Assembly: GCA_014529385.2 (NCBI GenBank)
Contig: CM043950.1
Coordinates: forward strand, 73,130,435-73,194,434
Source of the DNA: Adiantum capillus-veneris
Taxonomy: Eukaryota; Streptophyta; Polypodiopsida; Polypodiales; Pteridaceae
Reading direction: 5' to 3'
Length of the DNA stretch: 64,000 nucleotides
Position numbers and translations under genes: made by a program. A model generated the notes under the pieces. That model was not told where the DNA came from. It searched no databases and saw only the letters and a list, made by a program, of their open reading frames with translations. Position 1 is the stretch's first letter; every line of letters begins with the position of its first letter. This document shows positions 22,155-33,538 of this stretch, piece after piece.

Positions 22155-23440
22155 AGTGGCTTAGTACTTAGGCACCATAGAAGGATGGCGAATCCGCACA
22201 CCCTTCACACATACAGAAGCTCACTCCAAACACAAGACTAGGTGGATATTCCACACACCTCACATAGGCAAAACATTGCAAGAAACATACTCACAAAACC
22301 TCAAGCTTTATTTAGAGAATAAGGCGATGAAATGGGGAGCATAGGATAGGGGAAAGAGAAGGCAGAGAGTGGTAGAGCACATGGCGGATAGGTGGGAGCT
22401 GATGGCGAAGACTCGCACGAGGGTTATGGCCATCATACTTCATTTAGCTGCCCTTCATCTTCCATAGCCCAAGGGTGTAGAGGTCATGCTCAAGAAGAGC
22501 ATGGTGATTGCGTTGATGGTGATGGTGTGGGTGTGTGTGTGTGCACTAGGCGCACACAATGCATAGTGTACTCTTTGGTGATGTTGTGTGTGTGTCTAGT
22601 GTGATGGTGACCCCTATTTATATAGGGGAGGAGGGGGGAGAAATTCTAGAATTTAGAAATGAAGAAATCATTATCTACACAGGCCATGTGATTGTGGGCC
22701 GCACTTGTCTGGCTATGTGTATATGTGCCAGAACAGCAGTCTTATGAGAGAGACTAAGAGAGAGAGAGATGGGTGAATGGAAAAAAGGAGAGGTGACATG
22801 GAGAATAAAGTAATTACAAGAGGGGAGAGAGGGGAGTGTGTTCAGAGGTGAATCTGTGTGCAGATGTGTGTGAACACAAGAAAAATCAGGTAACCACCGG
22901 GTGGGGATGGGTCTGTGGGCACCTTTTTCAGTGAAACTGAGTGTGTGTGAGTGTGGGGGAGGTTATCTGGCTATAGGACAAGAGACATGGCACCCTCTAG
23001 AGAGAGGGGGATATTTGGGTCATGGGATATGATAGGAGAGAGAAAAGGGGGGTGGGGTATACTGTTTTGGAAGATAGGAGCGGTGGCATGTGAGTTAGGA
23101 TGCATTATTGGTAAGGACAGGGGGTGGGGTAGCTTGAGGGGAGAGAAAAAGAAGAAAGGACAAGGGGAAGAGAGAGGGGGTTGACCTTTTGAGTGGAGGA
23201 GAGGAAAAGGGACACACGGTGGGACAACAATGAAGAAAAAAGAGGCAGGGTGGGGATGGGCTACCCCGCAGGCCCAGGGTGGCCCATTTTACCTTTGTCA
23301 TATATTTACATAATCATACTTTATTTATTTTTCTTACTTTTCCAATGCCTTTTATCACTCCCTCCCTAAGAGGAGGTTTTCATGGGGTGGGGACGAGAGA
23401 AGAGGGGTATGGGAGCTTGGCTTGTGAAAAGCCCCCATCA
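21872..23440 (-). repeat. X element 3' LTR
   Basis: Begins tgacggga and ends cccccatca; on the minus strand the LTR starts TGATGGGGG right after a purine tract (AAAAGGGGAGGGCTAA, 23441-23456), the same layout as G1. It contains a long (ga)n tract at 22082-22152 and tg-rich stretches. There is no second copy in the window, so the left boundary is inferred from the TG/CA rule and the end of the Penelope sequence. Confidence 0.65.
22082..22152. repeat. (GA)n microsatellite
   Basis: About 70 bp of uninterrupted GA repeats inside the X LTR. Confidence 0.97.
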
Positions 23441-25750
23441 TTAGCCCTCCCCTTTTGGCTAGAGGCAATCATGCTTCTAGCTCTGAATTTGATTCTTCTT
23501 CCGCTTAGTTGTAAGAGCCGATATCGAGTTGCCTTCTGAACTAGCCATTCCATTTGCCCATTGGTGAGATTTCTGGGATATTCATGAATCTGTAACAGGT
23601 CCGAGTGATAGCTTGTTCCTTGGAATAGTGTCGGTTGATTAAAGGGGAAGACCATGGCTTCCAGAACTTTGTGCCAGTGTCCTCCTGGATCCCAAGTGAA
23701 AAATAGGATCATTGTCTGCAGTGTCTGAACAATAAAATTTGCATGCCAAATTGGACCAAATTCGTAACCACTAGTAGCGAGAGGGGAAATGAGCATCTTG
23801 GCTCCTGCAAAGACAGAACTGGAAATTATGATTCCCAAGAGTGTACCAAGAATCCACCATATATGGCCGCCTTGTTGGTGTGGTGAGCTCAAGTTTTCTT
23901 CAGAATCCTGCTTACTGCCATGACTAGAAAAAACTGCAAGTATATCATGCTTCTTTTGGGTGTGCTCAAACATGTCAGCTTCCTTTACTGATGCTAATAG
24001 CAAGCCACCTACCTTGCGGCTCAAATACAAGCGTAATCCACTTACCTTTCTCCAAAGAGAGGATGCACTATTTGTAAAAAATTATACCAAATTGCGAATG
24101 AGGTCTTCATTCTTGCATTTTATCAGGATTTTGTCTATCCATGGCTCCTTTGCTCTTATCTCCGTGCTGATCTTTTCTCTATATGTTAAAGAAGCTAGCC
24201 ATAGCCATAGGTCTGATGCATCCCATGCAAACACAATGCTGTGTTGTGGAGGAGTTTGGAACATCCTTAAAAGGTTGTAAACATATTGATCATCACACTT
24301 ACTTTGAACACCCTCACATAAACTAGAGGCATTACCCATCTCCAAGTTTATAACACCCTTCAGTAGAGTAGAGGCATTACCCATCTCTACGTCTATAACA
24401 CTACACAATAAAGTCTTGCTCGGCTGCCAAGCCTCTAGAGCAATAGCCAACTCCAAACCTTCAGTCATACTTACCTCTTCATTATGGTCCTCAAGTGAAA
24501 CTGCCTTGATGCAAGATTCCTTTAGCTTGCTACACTGTCCTGGGTCCATGCTGGTGCATAGGCTTCCGTTTTCAAAGCCCTCCCCTTTTCTTGATATGTT
24601 GTCCATCTTCTACAAAGCCTTGCTAACAGGCTGGTTTTCCTCTTCTCTTGTATCTTTCATGACCTTTGCATTCCTCTTACTCACACGAGGCCTAATCAAC
24701 ACTTTACACCTTTTTACCCTTACTGCCCAATGATGTCGATTGATTGCTTTGGTGCCTATTTCATTCAAAGTTAAAGATGTACTCACATTTGTAACACAAT
24801 TTTCTTGACTTACCTCCCCCACCTGGGTAGCATCTTTTGATTCTTTAACCTCTTGTTCCACTACTTGAGTTCTTTGAATAGTCTTCTTACTTGATCCTTC
24901 TTCTGTTACACTCATCTTGACCTCTTCTACAGGACCAATGATACTTGGTGTGCGGGTACCAATTGGTGGTGGGCGTAGGATGATTGTAAGTGGTGATTGT
25001 GGCGGTGGTTGCATTGGTGACTAGCATTGAACTAGTGTGGCTAGCTGTGGTTGCACCGGTGGTGGCGGGATTTGAACAGGTGGGATTGGTTGCCTGAGTG
25101 ACGGTGGTCTTGCTCTTGGTGGAGAGATCTAATTCTGTCTCCCCCCTCTATTGAAATTCTGCCTCCTCGGGTGTGGGCAGTAGTACATTTCATGGCCATC
25201 TTCCCCGTAGTTGTAGCAATGATACTCCTTGTTTTGTCCTCATGCTCTTCCAGGGTCTTGATCTCTTTCTTGACTCCTCCCTTGCTGTATTAAGTGGACA
25301 TAAAAATTCTACAGTTGGTCAGTAATATGGGCCAACATATCTTGTTGGTCATCTCTTACCCCAAGAGTCGTTGGTGGTGGTGGAATGGTGGTTGTCGTAG
25401 TTGTTGGTCGACGCGATGCTCCTGCTTTTGTTGACTCGGTTTCTTTGTCTTTCATTCGCAGCTTCTTGTCCTTAAGGCGAGCAATCTCAACGGCTAACTC
25501 ATACGTAGCCGGGAATCTACCTTTCACCTTCTCGTTGAGAAGCGGCCATAAGCCATGCGTGAACCGATATTTTTTTAGGAAATCAAGTGCAAATTCCCCC
25601 CTTGCCAGTGACTCAACCCACCGTTCTCACAAATCCACAAATTTGGACTCATAGGTGGCATATTCTAAAAGACCCTCCTGCTTCAAGTCTCTCAACTTGT
25701 CCCACAACTTCTTGAATGTTCCAATTAGAGTGCACGTCTCATCGGAGATC
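23380..25750 (-). pseudogene. X element: gag followed by unknown protein, no pol
   Basis: One minus-strand frame runs from about 25750 to 23380 with roughly seven in-frame stops and no frameshift that I could find. It starts inside gag (KLWDKLRDLKQEG, ESKFVDLWERW, EKVKGRFPATYELAVEIARL), passes a damaged zinc knuckle (HCYNYGEDGHEMYYC, where the second Cys is Tyr), then a Pro/Thr-rich linker, and continues about 500 codons without any protease, reverse transcriptase, RNase H or integrase motif. This part has a 15-residue tandem repeat (EMGNAS, 45-bp period at 24324 and 24369), a likely membrane segment (WWILGTLLGIIISSSVFAGA) and near the end IWHANFIVQ...TWDPGGHW. The frame crosses the polypurine tract and stops 61 bp inside the LTR. 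The 5' end of the element is missing. Confidence 0.7.
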
Positions 25751-25835
25751 ACTCTTACCCTTTTCCTATTGGACCGACAAGCCCGGCCCATGACTACAAG
25801 AAGTGGACGCCGCTGGTTAACAGGAACTTTGGAAA

Positions 25836-26320
25836 CCATAGTTAAGAAGGTAACCCTCACCTGTACCCATGAAAATAGTGCAATTTTCATTTAGCATTGG
25901 CACCATATGTAGGTGATGCATGGGTATCCCAAATGGAATAGATGTCACCCAACTAAAATGTTTTCAAAGATAAATAATAAGAAATTTGAAGCTACTTGTA
26001 TATTCAACGGTGGTTTCCTTTACAAGGGACAAAAAAATTTGGATCCCCTTTAGCTTTGCAAGCTCTCATGAGGAATGTACAGAGACAAGTTTTATGATGC
26101 AATTTAGCCTCGAAGTGGGCCACATATACCTGTTTCTTAACTTTACATAGTTTGGCATTAACTGCCGCTATATTTTCAGGGTTAGTGGTAGTGCTCATAT
26201 GTGCAGTCAATCTCTACTTTGGAGACACCTGTAACATAAAAAGAAGTTAGTAATTAAGTCCTCTCCTTAGACGGAGACGAAACCATATGAAAGGTAGTAG
26301 TATGAGTGCTACTCCCTTAA
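25836..26320 (-). repeat. dispersed repeat copy B with exon-like ORF
   Basis: Matches copy A (2736-3232). The exon-like segment is preceded on the minus strand by TTTTTATGTTACAG, a good 3' splice site, and followed by CTTGTAAAGG, a donor-like site; the peptide KLCKVKKQVYVAHFEAKL is open. Copy B stops matching at a TTAA (26317-26320) where a DNA transposon end begins. Confidence 0.6.
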
Positions 26321-26925
26321 CACTAGTTCTGTATTTGGACACTTAAGTTCCTGAGACACTAAAGTGTCCTGTTTTCATTCCAAGTTTTGGCAATTTATTT
26401 GTGAAGATAGAAAGAAGTTTTTTATACCTTGCTTCTACCATAGGTTGGTCATGAGGGACAGAAAACACTGGATTTTTCTCTATGTCAAAATACAATCCGT
26501 ATGGATAAAATTTTGGTAAGTTGTAACTCATAAATTTTAGTTAAATTTCAAGCTGTTTTGCCAAAAAACCCATAAAATTCTTATAGCTTCTTGAAGAGAT
26601 GGCCTTTTTTTATGTTTTTAAAAGCCAACTATTAGCACTCATTGTTACAAAACAATGGAATTCACTTTAAAGACAAGCTTCCAAGTCACACGCAAGTTAT
26701 AGACATAATTTCATACTTGAGCACATGATGAATAAGAGGATAATTTTGGTCTTCCAAAGGTCCCGTCATGGAATTGGGGCTATTCTAGTGCAATTTGACA
26801 ACTACAAATGACTTTATATGTTGAAACCAAGAAACTACGTATTTTTTGGGCTCCCTAACTCAATTAAATCTCATTGCTTGAACTCTACATTGAATTTTTT
26901 ATTGTGCAAAAACTCTTAAAAATAT
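26321..26925. mobile_element. TTAA-flanked DNA transposon, left half
   Basis: Starts CACTAGTTCTGTATTTGGAC after TTAA, at the position of an empty TTAA in copy A. The body is AT-rich and non-coding. It is interrupted at 26926 by the chromovirus C1, and its probable other half is 32857-33538. The combined size of about 1.3 kb equals that of the complete relative in G2. Confidence 0.6.
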
Positions 26926-26930
26926 TGAGT

Positions 26931-27053
26931 TGTAAGGACATGGCTCCTATGGGCAAGGCCACTGGCACGACCGAACACTGTGTACACTAGGGGGAGGCTA
27001 TAAGATAGCACGGTTGGGTGGAGACTAGTACACACATTACCACCGCCCTTTCA
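26931..27053 (+). repeat. C1 5' LTR
   Basis: 123 bp, TG...CA, followed by primer site TGGTATCTGAGC at 27055. Confidence 0.94.
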
Positions 27054-27778
27054 CTGGTATCTGAGCTATTTTTGGGAGGAGACAAAAAGAGGGTTTCATG
27101 TGTGTGCGACGCTCTGCTTCTCTCCCACGTTCCGCAGACAACGACGTCTTTGTCATGCAGTAAAAGTAGACAGGCACATTTTCCTGTGAGCAGCGCATGG
27201 ATAGACGACGACAGTCGACCGTGTCCGCCCGATAGGAGATGAAGGCAAAATCGACCGATAACTCGACGGCACTGAGGATCCAAAGGCTTCCGTTAGCTGC
27301 ATGCATAGGAATGCTTGCTTAATCCTTGCATGAAGGAGGGTTGAACCCACTCCATGAGGGTAAGAGGCCAACACTTTACCACCATCAAGCTATTGACCCT
27401 TGTTGTGTATAACAAGGAAAGATAGCCTACTTGTGTTGAAAGATAAACTAGAAGGAAAGGGAAAGCTTCAAAGTTAAAGGAAGTAGCTTCACCCTTCTTT
27501 TTCACTTCTTGGAGGAAGACAATTTTTCCTTCAAAGAATCCTTTTTGCTCAAGGAAATAGCTTCAAAGTGAATAAAAGCCTTCACAAAAACGACGGGTTT
27601 TTGTGAAGAATCAACAAAGGTGTTCTTACAACAAACGACAAGTGATGCGATCAAATTCTTGCAAGGCGAGGTTCGCATGCAATGCAAATTGCGGAGCATA
27701 CAAAACACAAAGACTTCAATTTCACAAGGTACAAGTTGTCATTTTTTTTCTCTCTCTTTGCATTAGTGTGTGTTTACC

Positions 27779-29050
27779 ATGGCCAGTGAGCATATCCCAC
27801 CTACACACAAGTTTGATTTTGAGCACGTAGATCAAAATCAGGGCACCACTGGTGCGACTGACACTAATATGCATGATAACAATGATCTAGGAGATCATGG
27901 CCTTGTAGATATGGCTGCTTTCAAGACTTTGAAAATTTCCAAAGCGTACTTGAATGAAACTTCTCTACACTTAATGCAAATGTTACCAATCTTACGGAGT
28001 TACTTGTGAAATTTATGAATTCACAGATGACTCAAGGAGCCACAAGTGGCATGGTTCAAGGGAAACAAGCTCGCACGACTCAACGAGTCCAAGAGACAAA
28101 TGTTGTAGAAGATGCAGAAGGTATCAATGCATTACTTTAGAATATCACCATTCGTGAATTTCACGAGGAAGGGCCTGATTGTAACAAGGATACGGTCAAT
28201 ATGTTCTTACACAAATGGAGTGATATTCATCGATTGAGACACAGCCCATATATAAAGACGGTTGTGGAAACAAGTTTATCTCTTAAAGGCAAGGCCTATA
28301 AGTGGTGGATGACATTTCCAATAGATGCCCGTCCTCCGTCTTGGGTTGCGTTTCAAGCTTCTTTCTCCAAAGAGTTTTTGGACTCCAATGAAGAAGATAA
28401 GGATTGGTTAGCATGGGATGCATGCCGCATGTCTGGCCTCTCTCTCACACAATACCTTTCAAGGTATCGAGAAATCATATTAAAACTAGAAGGTCTAGAT
28501 GAATTCCAAAAGAACGGGGTTTTAATAGGGGTCTTGACAAAGACTATCATCTTCATGTCAGGACCCAACATCCAAAAACTTTGAAAGAAGCCATCAATCA
28601 TGCCCAAAGATATGATGATGACCAAGAGAGGAAAGGAAATGTTTCCTACTCTAAGAATACTTTTTCTAAGAGCAATGTGGCCAAGAGCCAATGGTGAGGT
28701 AGATCTCCCACACGTTCCAAGAGGAATAAGAGACAATCTACCTCTCCATGTCCACAAGAAGCTAAGAAGCCTAAGCAATCACAAGATACTCCATGTGGGT
28801 CTCTCAACACTGCTGATTTTGAGCATGCAAAGAAACAGAATTTGTGTTTTAGATGTCTTTCGGACCAACATAACAAGAAAGATTGTCCTCTTTTGCAAGG
28901 CAAAGAAAAGGCCATGCACATGGTGCAACACCTCACATTAGATTCATCTCCTAAATATTATGTTGTAGAGGTTCTTCATATGGAAGAAAAGCACAATGTT
29001 GTGTGCATGCTTCAATGTGGCAGCCCACCTTTGGCCCCCATGATTTGATT
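27779..29050 (+). pseudogene. C1 gag
   Basis: Start chosen at 27779 (accATGG context, MASEHIPPTHKFDFEHV). Later blocks, in shifted frames, include FLHKWSDIHRLRHSPY, KGKAYKWWMTFP and FQASFSKEFLDSN (retrotransposon gag core), then the zinc knuckle CFRCLSDQHNKKDC (C-x2-C-x4-H-x4-C, 28842-28883). Stops and frameshifts break it at about 28009, 28140 and 28584. Confidence 0.88.
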
Positions 29051-29079
29051 TGCATGCATGGCACTATTAACTGACAACG

Positions 29080-29760
29080 TGTTCGTATTTTAGTGGATGA
29101 TGGTGCAAATGAAAACTTCTTGAACTATAAGCTAGTCAAGAAATGGAAGCTTACACAAACTCCCTGCTCTCACAAGTATGTGGTGGAATAGATGTCTGGG
29201 AATGATAAAGAAGTATGGGACACCATATTCAAGGGGTTGAGCTTATTATTCAAGATCATACGATGACCGTTGACTTCCAAGTATGAACATGGACCGTGCT
29301 AATGTAGTTTTAGGATGGGAGTGGCTACATGGTTTAAGAAACACACTACACACTAGTTATGAACACAACTCCTTATTCTTTATGGCCAATGGTAAACATG
29401 TGCTTTTGCTTGGTGAGAAAAATATACCATCTGCACCTCTTATATGTACAGCCGAGCTTTCTATTTTGCAAAAAGAAGATTTAATAGATGAAGTCTTTTT
29501 GCGTTATTGCTTGTCTCCAAGTCTTGTGAATTCTCAATTGCAAAGTGCGGTGAATTCTAGTAATGCTATGCAAAGTGCAACAAATTCTAATTGTATGCAA
29601 AGTGCAATCAATTCTACTGATAAATAAAGTGTTAACAAAACTAACGAGCAAAGTGCTCTCAATTTTAATTCTATAGAGCAACGTGCAACTGTTGTAAAAC
29701 AAACATTACAGGAATTACAAGATTCTCCATTCCAACATAACTCTTGTTTACTTTCTCCTT
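29080..29760 (+). pseudogene. C1 protease and repeat-bearing linker
   Basis: RILVDDGANENFLNYKLVKK (DDGA in place of D[ST]GA) marks the aspartic protease, and VVLGWEWLHGL the flap-distal part. Between protease and reverse transcriptase lies an unusual linker in which NSxxxQSA-like units repeat (NSQLQSA, NAMQSATNS, NCMQSAINS, NEQSALNF; 29530-29680). A TAA falls at 29625 in an otherwise continuous frame. Confidence 0.75.
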
Positions 29761-29774
29761 TTGCACGGCAAAAG

Positions 29775-31145
29775 TTGACTCACTTACTCATGAAGTATAG
29801 TGATGTGCTCTCAAGTGATTTACCACCGGGTTTACCTCCTCCACATGATGTGCAGCATGGCATAGATGTCTTGCCAGGGACTAAACCGGTGAGTAAACTA
29901 CCTTATCGTTTGAGTGCTGAAGAAGCCAAGGAGGTTGAGAGTCAGTTTGCTGACTACCTCGCCCTTGGTTTCATTAGACCTACCACATTGCCTTGGGAAT
30001 CACCAATTCTATTTGATAAAAAAGAAAGATGGTACTATGCGCATGTGCATAGATTATCACTAATTAAAATCCATAACCATCAAGAACAAGTATCCTCTGC
30101 CAAGAGTAGATGATTTTTTTGATCAACTCCAAGGGGAAAGATACTATACAAAGATAGATCTTCGTTCAGGATACCATCAGGTGCATATCCTTTTATAAGA
30201 TATATCCAAAACTGCTTTAGAACATGATTCGGACATTTTGAATTTTTGGTTATGACTTTTGGTCTAACTAATGCTCCAGCTACATTTATGACACTCATGG
30301 ATAGTGTTTTACATCCCTATCTTGGAAAATTTGTTGTGGTTTTCCTTGATGACACTCTCATTTACAGTAAGCCTGAAGATGAACACATAGAACACTTACG
30401 ATTAGTGTTCGAACAGCTATGAGGTCACGCGCTATATGCTAAGCAAAGAAAGTGTGATTTATTTAAAGCAAAGATACATTAGCTCGGTCATGTGATCTCA
30501 TATTCTGGCATCAAGATGGACACTGACAAGGTCGCTTCCATTCTTCAATGGCCACATCCCAACACGGTTGAGGATCTTCAAATATTTTTAGGCATGGCTG
30601 GATTTTATCGACAATATATCCGTGACTATGCCAAAATCACTATTCCTATGACGGATCAACTTAAAGAAAAAGGTAAGACATTTTCTTGGAAAGAAGCTCA
30701 AAAATACAGTTTTCAATAGCTCAAGGTAGCTATAGCCTCTGCTCCCATCCTAACAATCATCAACCCACTTAAGCCGTTTGTGGTAGAGATTGATGCTAGT
30801 GATAAAGCCATTGGTGCGGTACTTCTCCAGGAGGGAAGACCTATAGCCTTTGAAAGTAAAAAGTTAGATAGAGCTCAATAGAATTATTCTGTTTATGAGC
30901 GAGAGCTCTATGCCATAATTCACGCTTTAAGAAAGGGGCGACACTATTTATATGGTGCTGAGTTTGAAGTATTTTTTGACCATGAGAGTATCAAATGGTT
31001 TACTACTCAAACAGACTTGAAGGTCCATAAAGCTAGATGGGAAAAAATCCTTCAAGATTATGATTGTAAGCTACGATATCACAAGGGGCGATATAATGTA
31101 GTAGTGGATGCACTAAGTCGGATGCCTCAAATTAATTTACTTGCT
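29775..31145 (+). pseudogene. C1 reverse transcriptase and RNase H
   Basis: Reverse transcriptase blocks: [45 protein letters not shown] (first Asp), [10 protein letters not shown] (in a shifted frame) and [11 protein letters not shown] (FLDD near 30345), then LGMAGFYRQYI. RNase H keeps all acidic residues: VEIDASDKAIGAVL, YSVYERELYAI, EVFFDHESIKW and VVVDALSRMP. Frameshifts near 30030 and 30200, and stops at 30421, 30480, 30718 and 30879, disable it. Confidence 0.9.
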
Positions 31146-31409
31146 TTCACGGAACTAAAGAGTGGATTTTTGGAGTCATTATGTGGCTAGCGTGCACACA
31201 ATCAATCATATGCTAAAGCGTGGAGTGCAGTTTAAAAAGGGATCCCTCACACTCCCATGTCTCCGAACAGCCAGATCAACATGTCTCTGCACGCGCAGAA
31301 AAAAACTCCAACACATAGAGCTCCACCCCTACTCAGGAAGAGCTTAAGCGATGGAAGATTTTTTCCATTGATGATGGCTACTTACTCCACAAAGGTAGAG
31401 TATGTGTGC

Positions 31410-32467
31410 CAAACGACTCAGATACTAGGCGCCAAATCTTATTTGAGTGTCACAATAGTCTAAGCGCTGGTCATCCTGATATTCTTAAGACGTATGCCTT
31501 AGTTCGATGATAATTTTATTGGCCGAGCTTACATCATGATGTTAAAGAGTACGTACTAAACTGCCAATAGTGCCAAGTTAATAAGGTAAAGCGCCTCAAG
31601 GTAGGTGGCCTTTTACATCCTTTAGGGATTCCACAAGGTAAGTGGGAGAGTATCTCTATGGATTTTGTATTAGGACTACCTACTAAAATTTGTGGCCATG
31701 ATGCCATTTGGGTAATTGTAGACCGTCCCACAAAGATGGGTCGATTCATTCCCACTAAGACTAAGGTTAAGACACCGGAATTAGCACGGATATTTGTAGA
31801 GCATATATATAAACTCTACGGTCTTCCAGCTAGTATCATAAGTGACAGAGATCGAAAGTTTGATAATCACTTCTGGAGAGTTGTGTTCCAAAAGTTAAAA
31901 ACTAAGCTAAATCTAAGTATGGCTCATCATCCAAAAACGGATGGTCAAACAAAAAGAGATAATCAAGTGCTAGAGGATATGCTATGAGCGTACGTTGGCA
32001 AGAAGCAAACCAATTGGGAAGACTACTTACCTATATTGGAATTTGCTTATAATAGTTCAAAGCATGTGACTATAGGGTTTAGTCCATTTATGTTTTTGTA
32101 TGGATTTCAACCTAGATCACCCGTTATGGTGGGGTTGGCTAAGGAGAAGATACAACAAGAAACGGATTTTCTCCAAGACCATTTTGACATGCTTCGAGTT
32201 GCTCGACAAAATTCTAATCAAGCTCAAGATCGATATAAGAGGTATATAGATGAGCATCATCGTCTTGCTACTTTCGAAGAAGGAGACAAGGTTTTCCTCA
32301 AACTTGCGGAGCATTCAGAAAGTCTAAAGACGGGAAAAGTTGCTAAACTTTCACCATGCTATTGTGGACCGTTTACCATTCTCAAACGTACATGTCAAGT
32401 GGCCTATAAGTTAGCTCTCCCAGAGCACTTACGAGTTCATCCTGTTTTTCATGTTGGTCATTTATAA
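31410..32467 (+). pseudogene. C1 integrase
   Basis: Zinc-binding HHCC remnant (CHNSLSAGHPDILKTY then NCQ-CQ, 31450-31575, with stops), then the core SMDFVLGLP (Asp), IISDRDRKFDNHFW (Asp) and HPKTDGQTKRDNQVLE (the expected catalytic Glu position reads K-R-D, so the triad may be altered). The C-terminal domain follows: EFAYNSSKHVTIGFSPF, KLSPCYCGPFTIL and HVGHL, ending at 32467. Confidence 0.9.
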
Positions 32468-32506
32468 AAACAATTAGGAGAGAATGATAACGTCATTGAC
32501 ACAGGT

Positions 32507-32728
32507 GTGTTAGTTGACCTTATTGAAACGCCAACTATTCCTCATGAGCCCGAAAAGATTTTGGATTCTCATGAGCTTCACACCAAACATCATGTCAGAC
32601 GACAGGTGTTGGTAAAATGGCTAGATAGATTGAAGAAGGTTCTACATGGGAGAATGTCTCCGCACTTAAGAAACATTTTCCTACGTTTGTTTTCGAGGAC
32701 AAAAACGATTCTCCAAGGGGGGGGGTAA
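32507..32728 (+). pseudogene. C1 chromodomain, frameshifted
   Basis: PEKILDSHELHTKHHVRRQV and LVKWLD match the first strands of a retroelement chromodomain; after a shift of frame the remainder reads GSTWENVSALKKHFPTFVFE. In chromoviruses this domain follows the integrase and targets chromatin. It ends at the polypurine tract. Confidence 0.85.
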
Positions 32729-32851
32729 TGTAAGGACATGGGTCCTACGGGCAAGGCCACCGGCACGGCCGAAGAGTTTGTACGCTACGGGGAGGCTATA
32801 AGATAGCACGGTTGGGTGGAGACTAGCACACGCATTATCACCGCCCTTTCA
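32729..32851 (+). repeat. C1 3' LTR
   Basis: 123 bp, pairs with 26931-27053; about a dozen differences counted by eye. Confidence 0.94.
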
Positions 32852-32856
32852 TGAGT

Positions 32857-33538
32857 TCTCCATAATATTATTAAACCAAGTTTTTGTGCACCCCAATTGT
32901 GTATGTGCCACGTACTTTGATACATTTAGTTGATCTACATAAAAAGTTTGATATTATATGACGTTTGAATGCTTATTTCTCAAGAATGAAAATATCAAAA
33001 TTGTCTCTTATGTAGTTTTGGATATTTAAAATAATCCAAAAATTGTTGCATACCAAAGCCCTTCTACTTGTCACCTTGAGTCCTCAATGGAAAGGGTTAG
33101 CAATATATTACTTTCTAAAACTCACAAATACATCAAAAACATATTTTTCTTTGTACACAACAATATGCTTGAAATGGCTATATCAAACACATAGAACTTA
33201 CATTATTTTATATTATCGCAAGCCAATTTTTTTGCACATGAACCTTTCAAATATCTATAGAAAAATTATGGAAAAGACACCTAAAATTTTCTACAAGGTC
33301 GCTTCATTTTTTCTTGAGCTTATAAAATCAATTTCTTCAAACCATCAATCACTTTCCTACGAGGGTCAACTTGAGGAGTATAGTTCTTCATCCTGGTAGA
33401 TTCTAAAATGCAAGGTTATATTTTTAAAAGACCCTCGAGCTAACATATTTAAGCATATCAAGAGGGTTTTCCTAAATAAACTATCAGATGCAAGTAGCAT
33501 TTAATTTAAATTTGTAAAAAAAGGACACTTAAGTGCAT
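32857..33538. mobile_element. TTAA-flanked DNA transposon, probable right half
   Basis: AT-rich non-coding sequence continuing beyond C1. Near its end ggacacttaagtgc mirrors ggacacttaag near the left terminus. The last CTAGTG-TTAA terminus is not visible, so the right end is lost or diverged. Confidence 0.4.

Larger units (their letters stand above)
26926..32856 (+). mobile_element. C1: chromovirus (Ty3/gypsy with chromodomain)
   Basis: Two 123-bp LTRs (26931-27053 and 32729-32851) start tgtaaggacatg and end gccctttca; the 5-bp target duplication tgagt is perfect. The primer site TGGTATCTGAGC follows the left LTR, and a nine-G purine tract precedes the right one. Internal order is gag, zinc knuckle, protease, reverse transcriptase, RNase H, integrase, chromodomain. 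Several stops and frameshifts and roughly a tenth of LTR positions differing show an old, dead copy. It sits inside the TTAA-flanked transposon. Confidence 0.94.
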
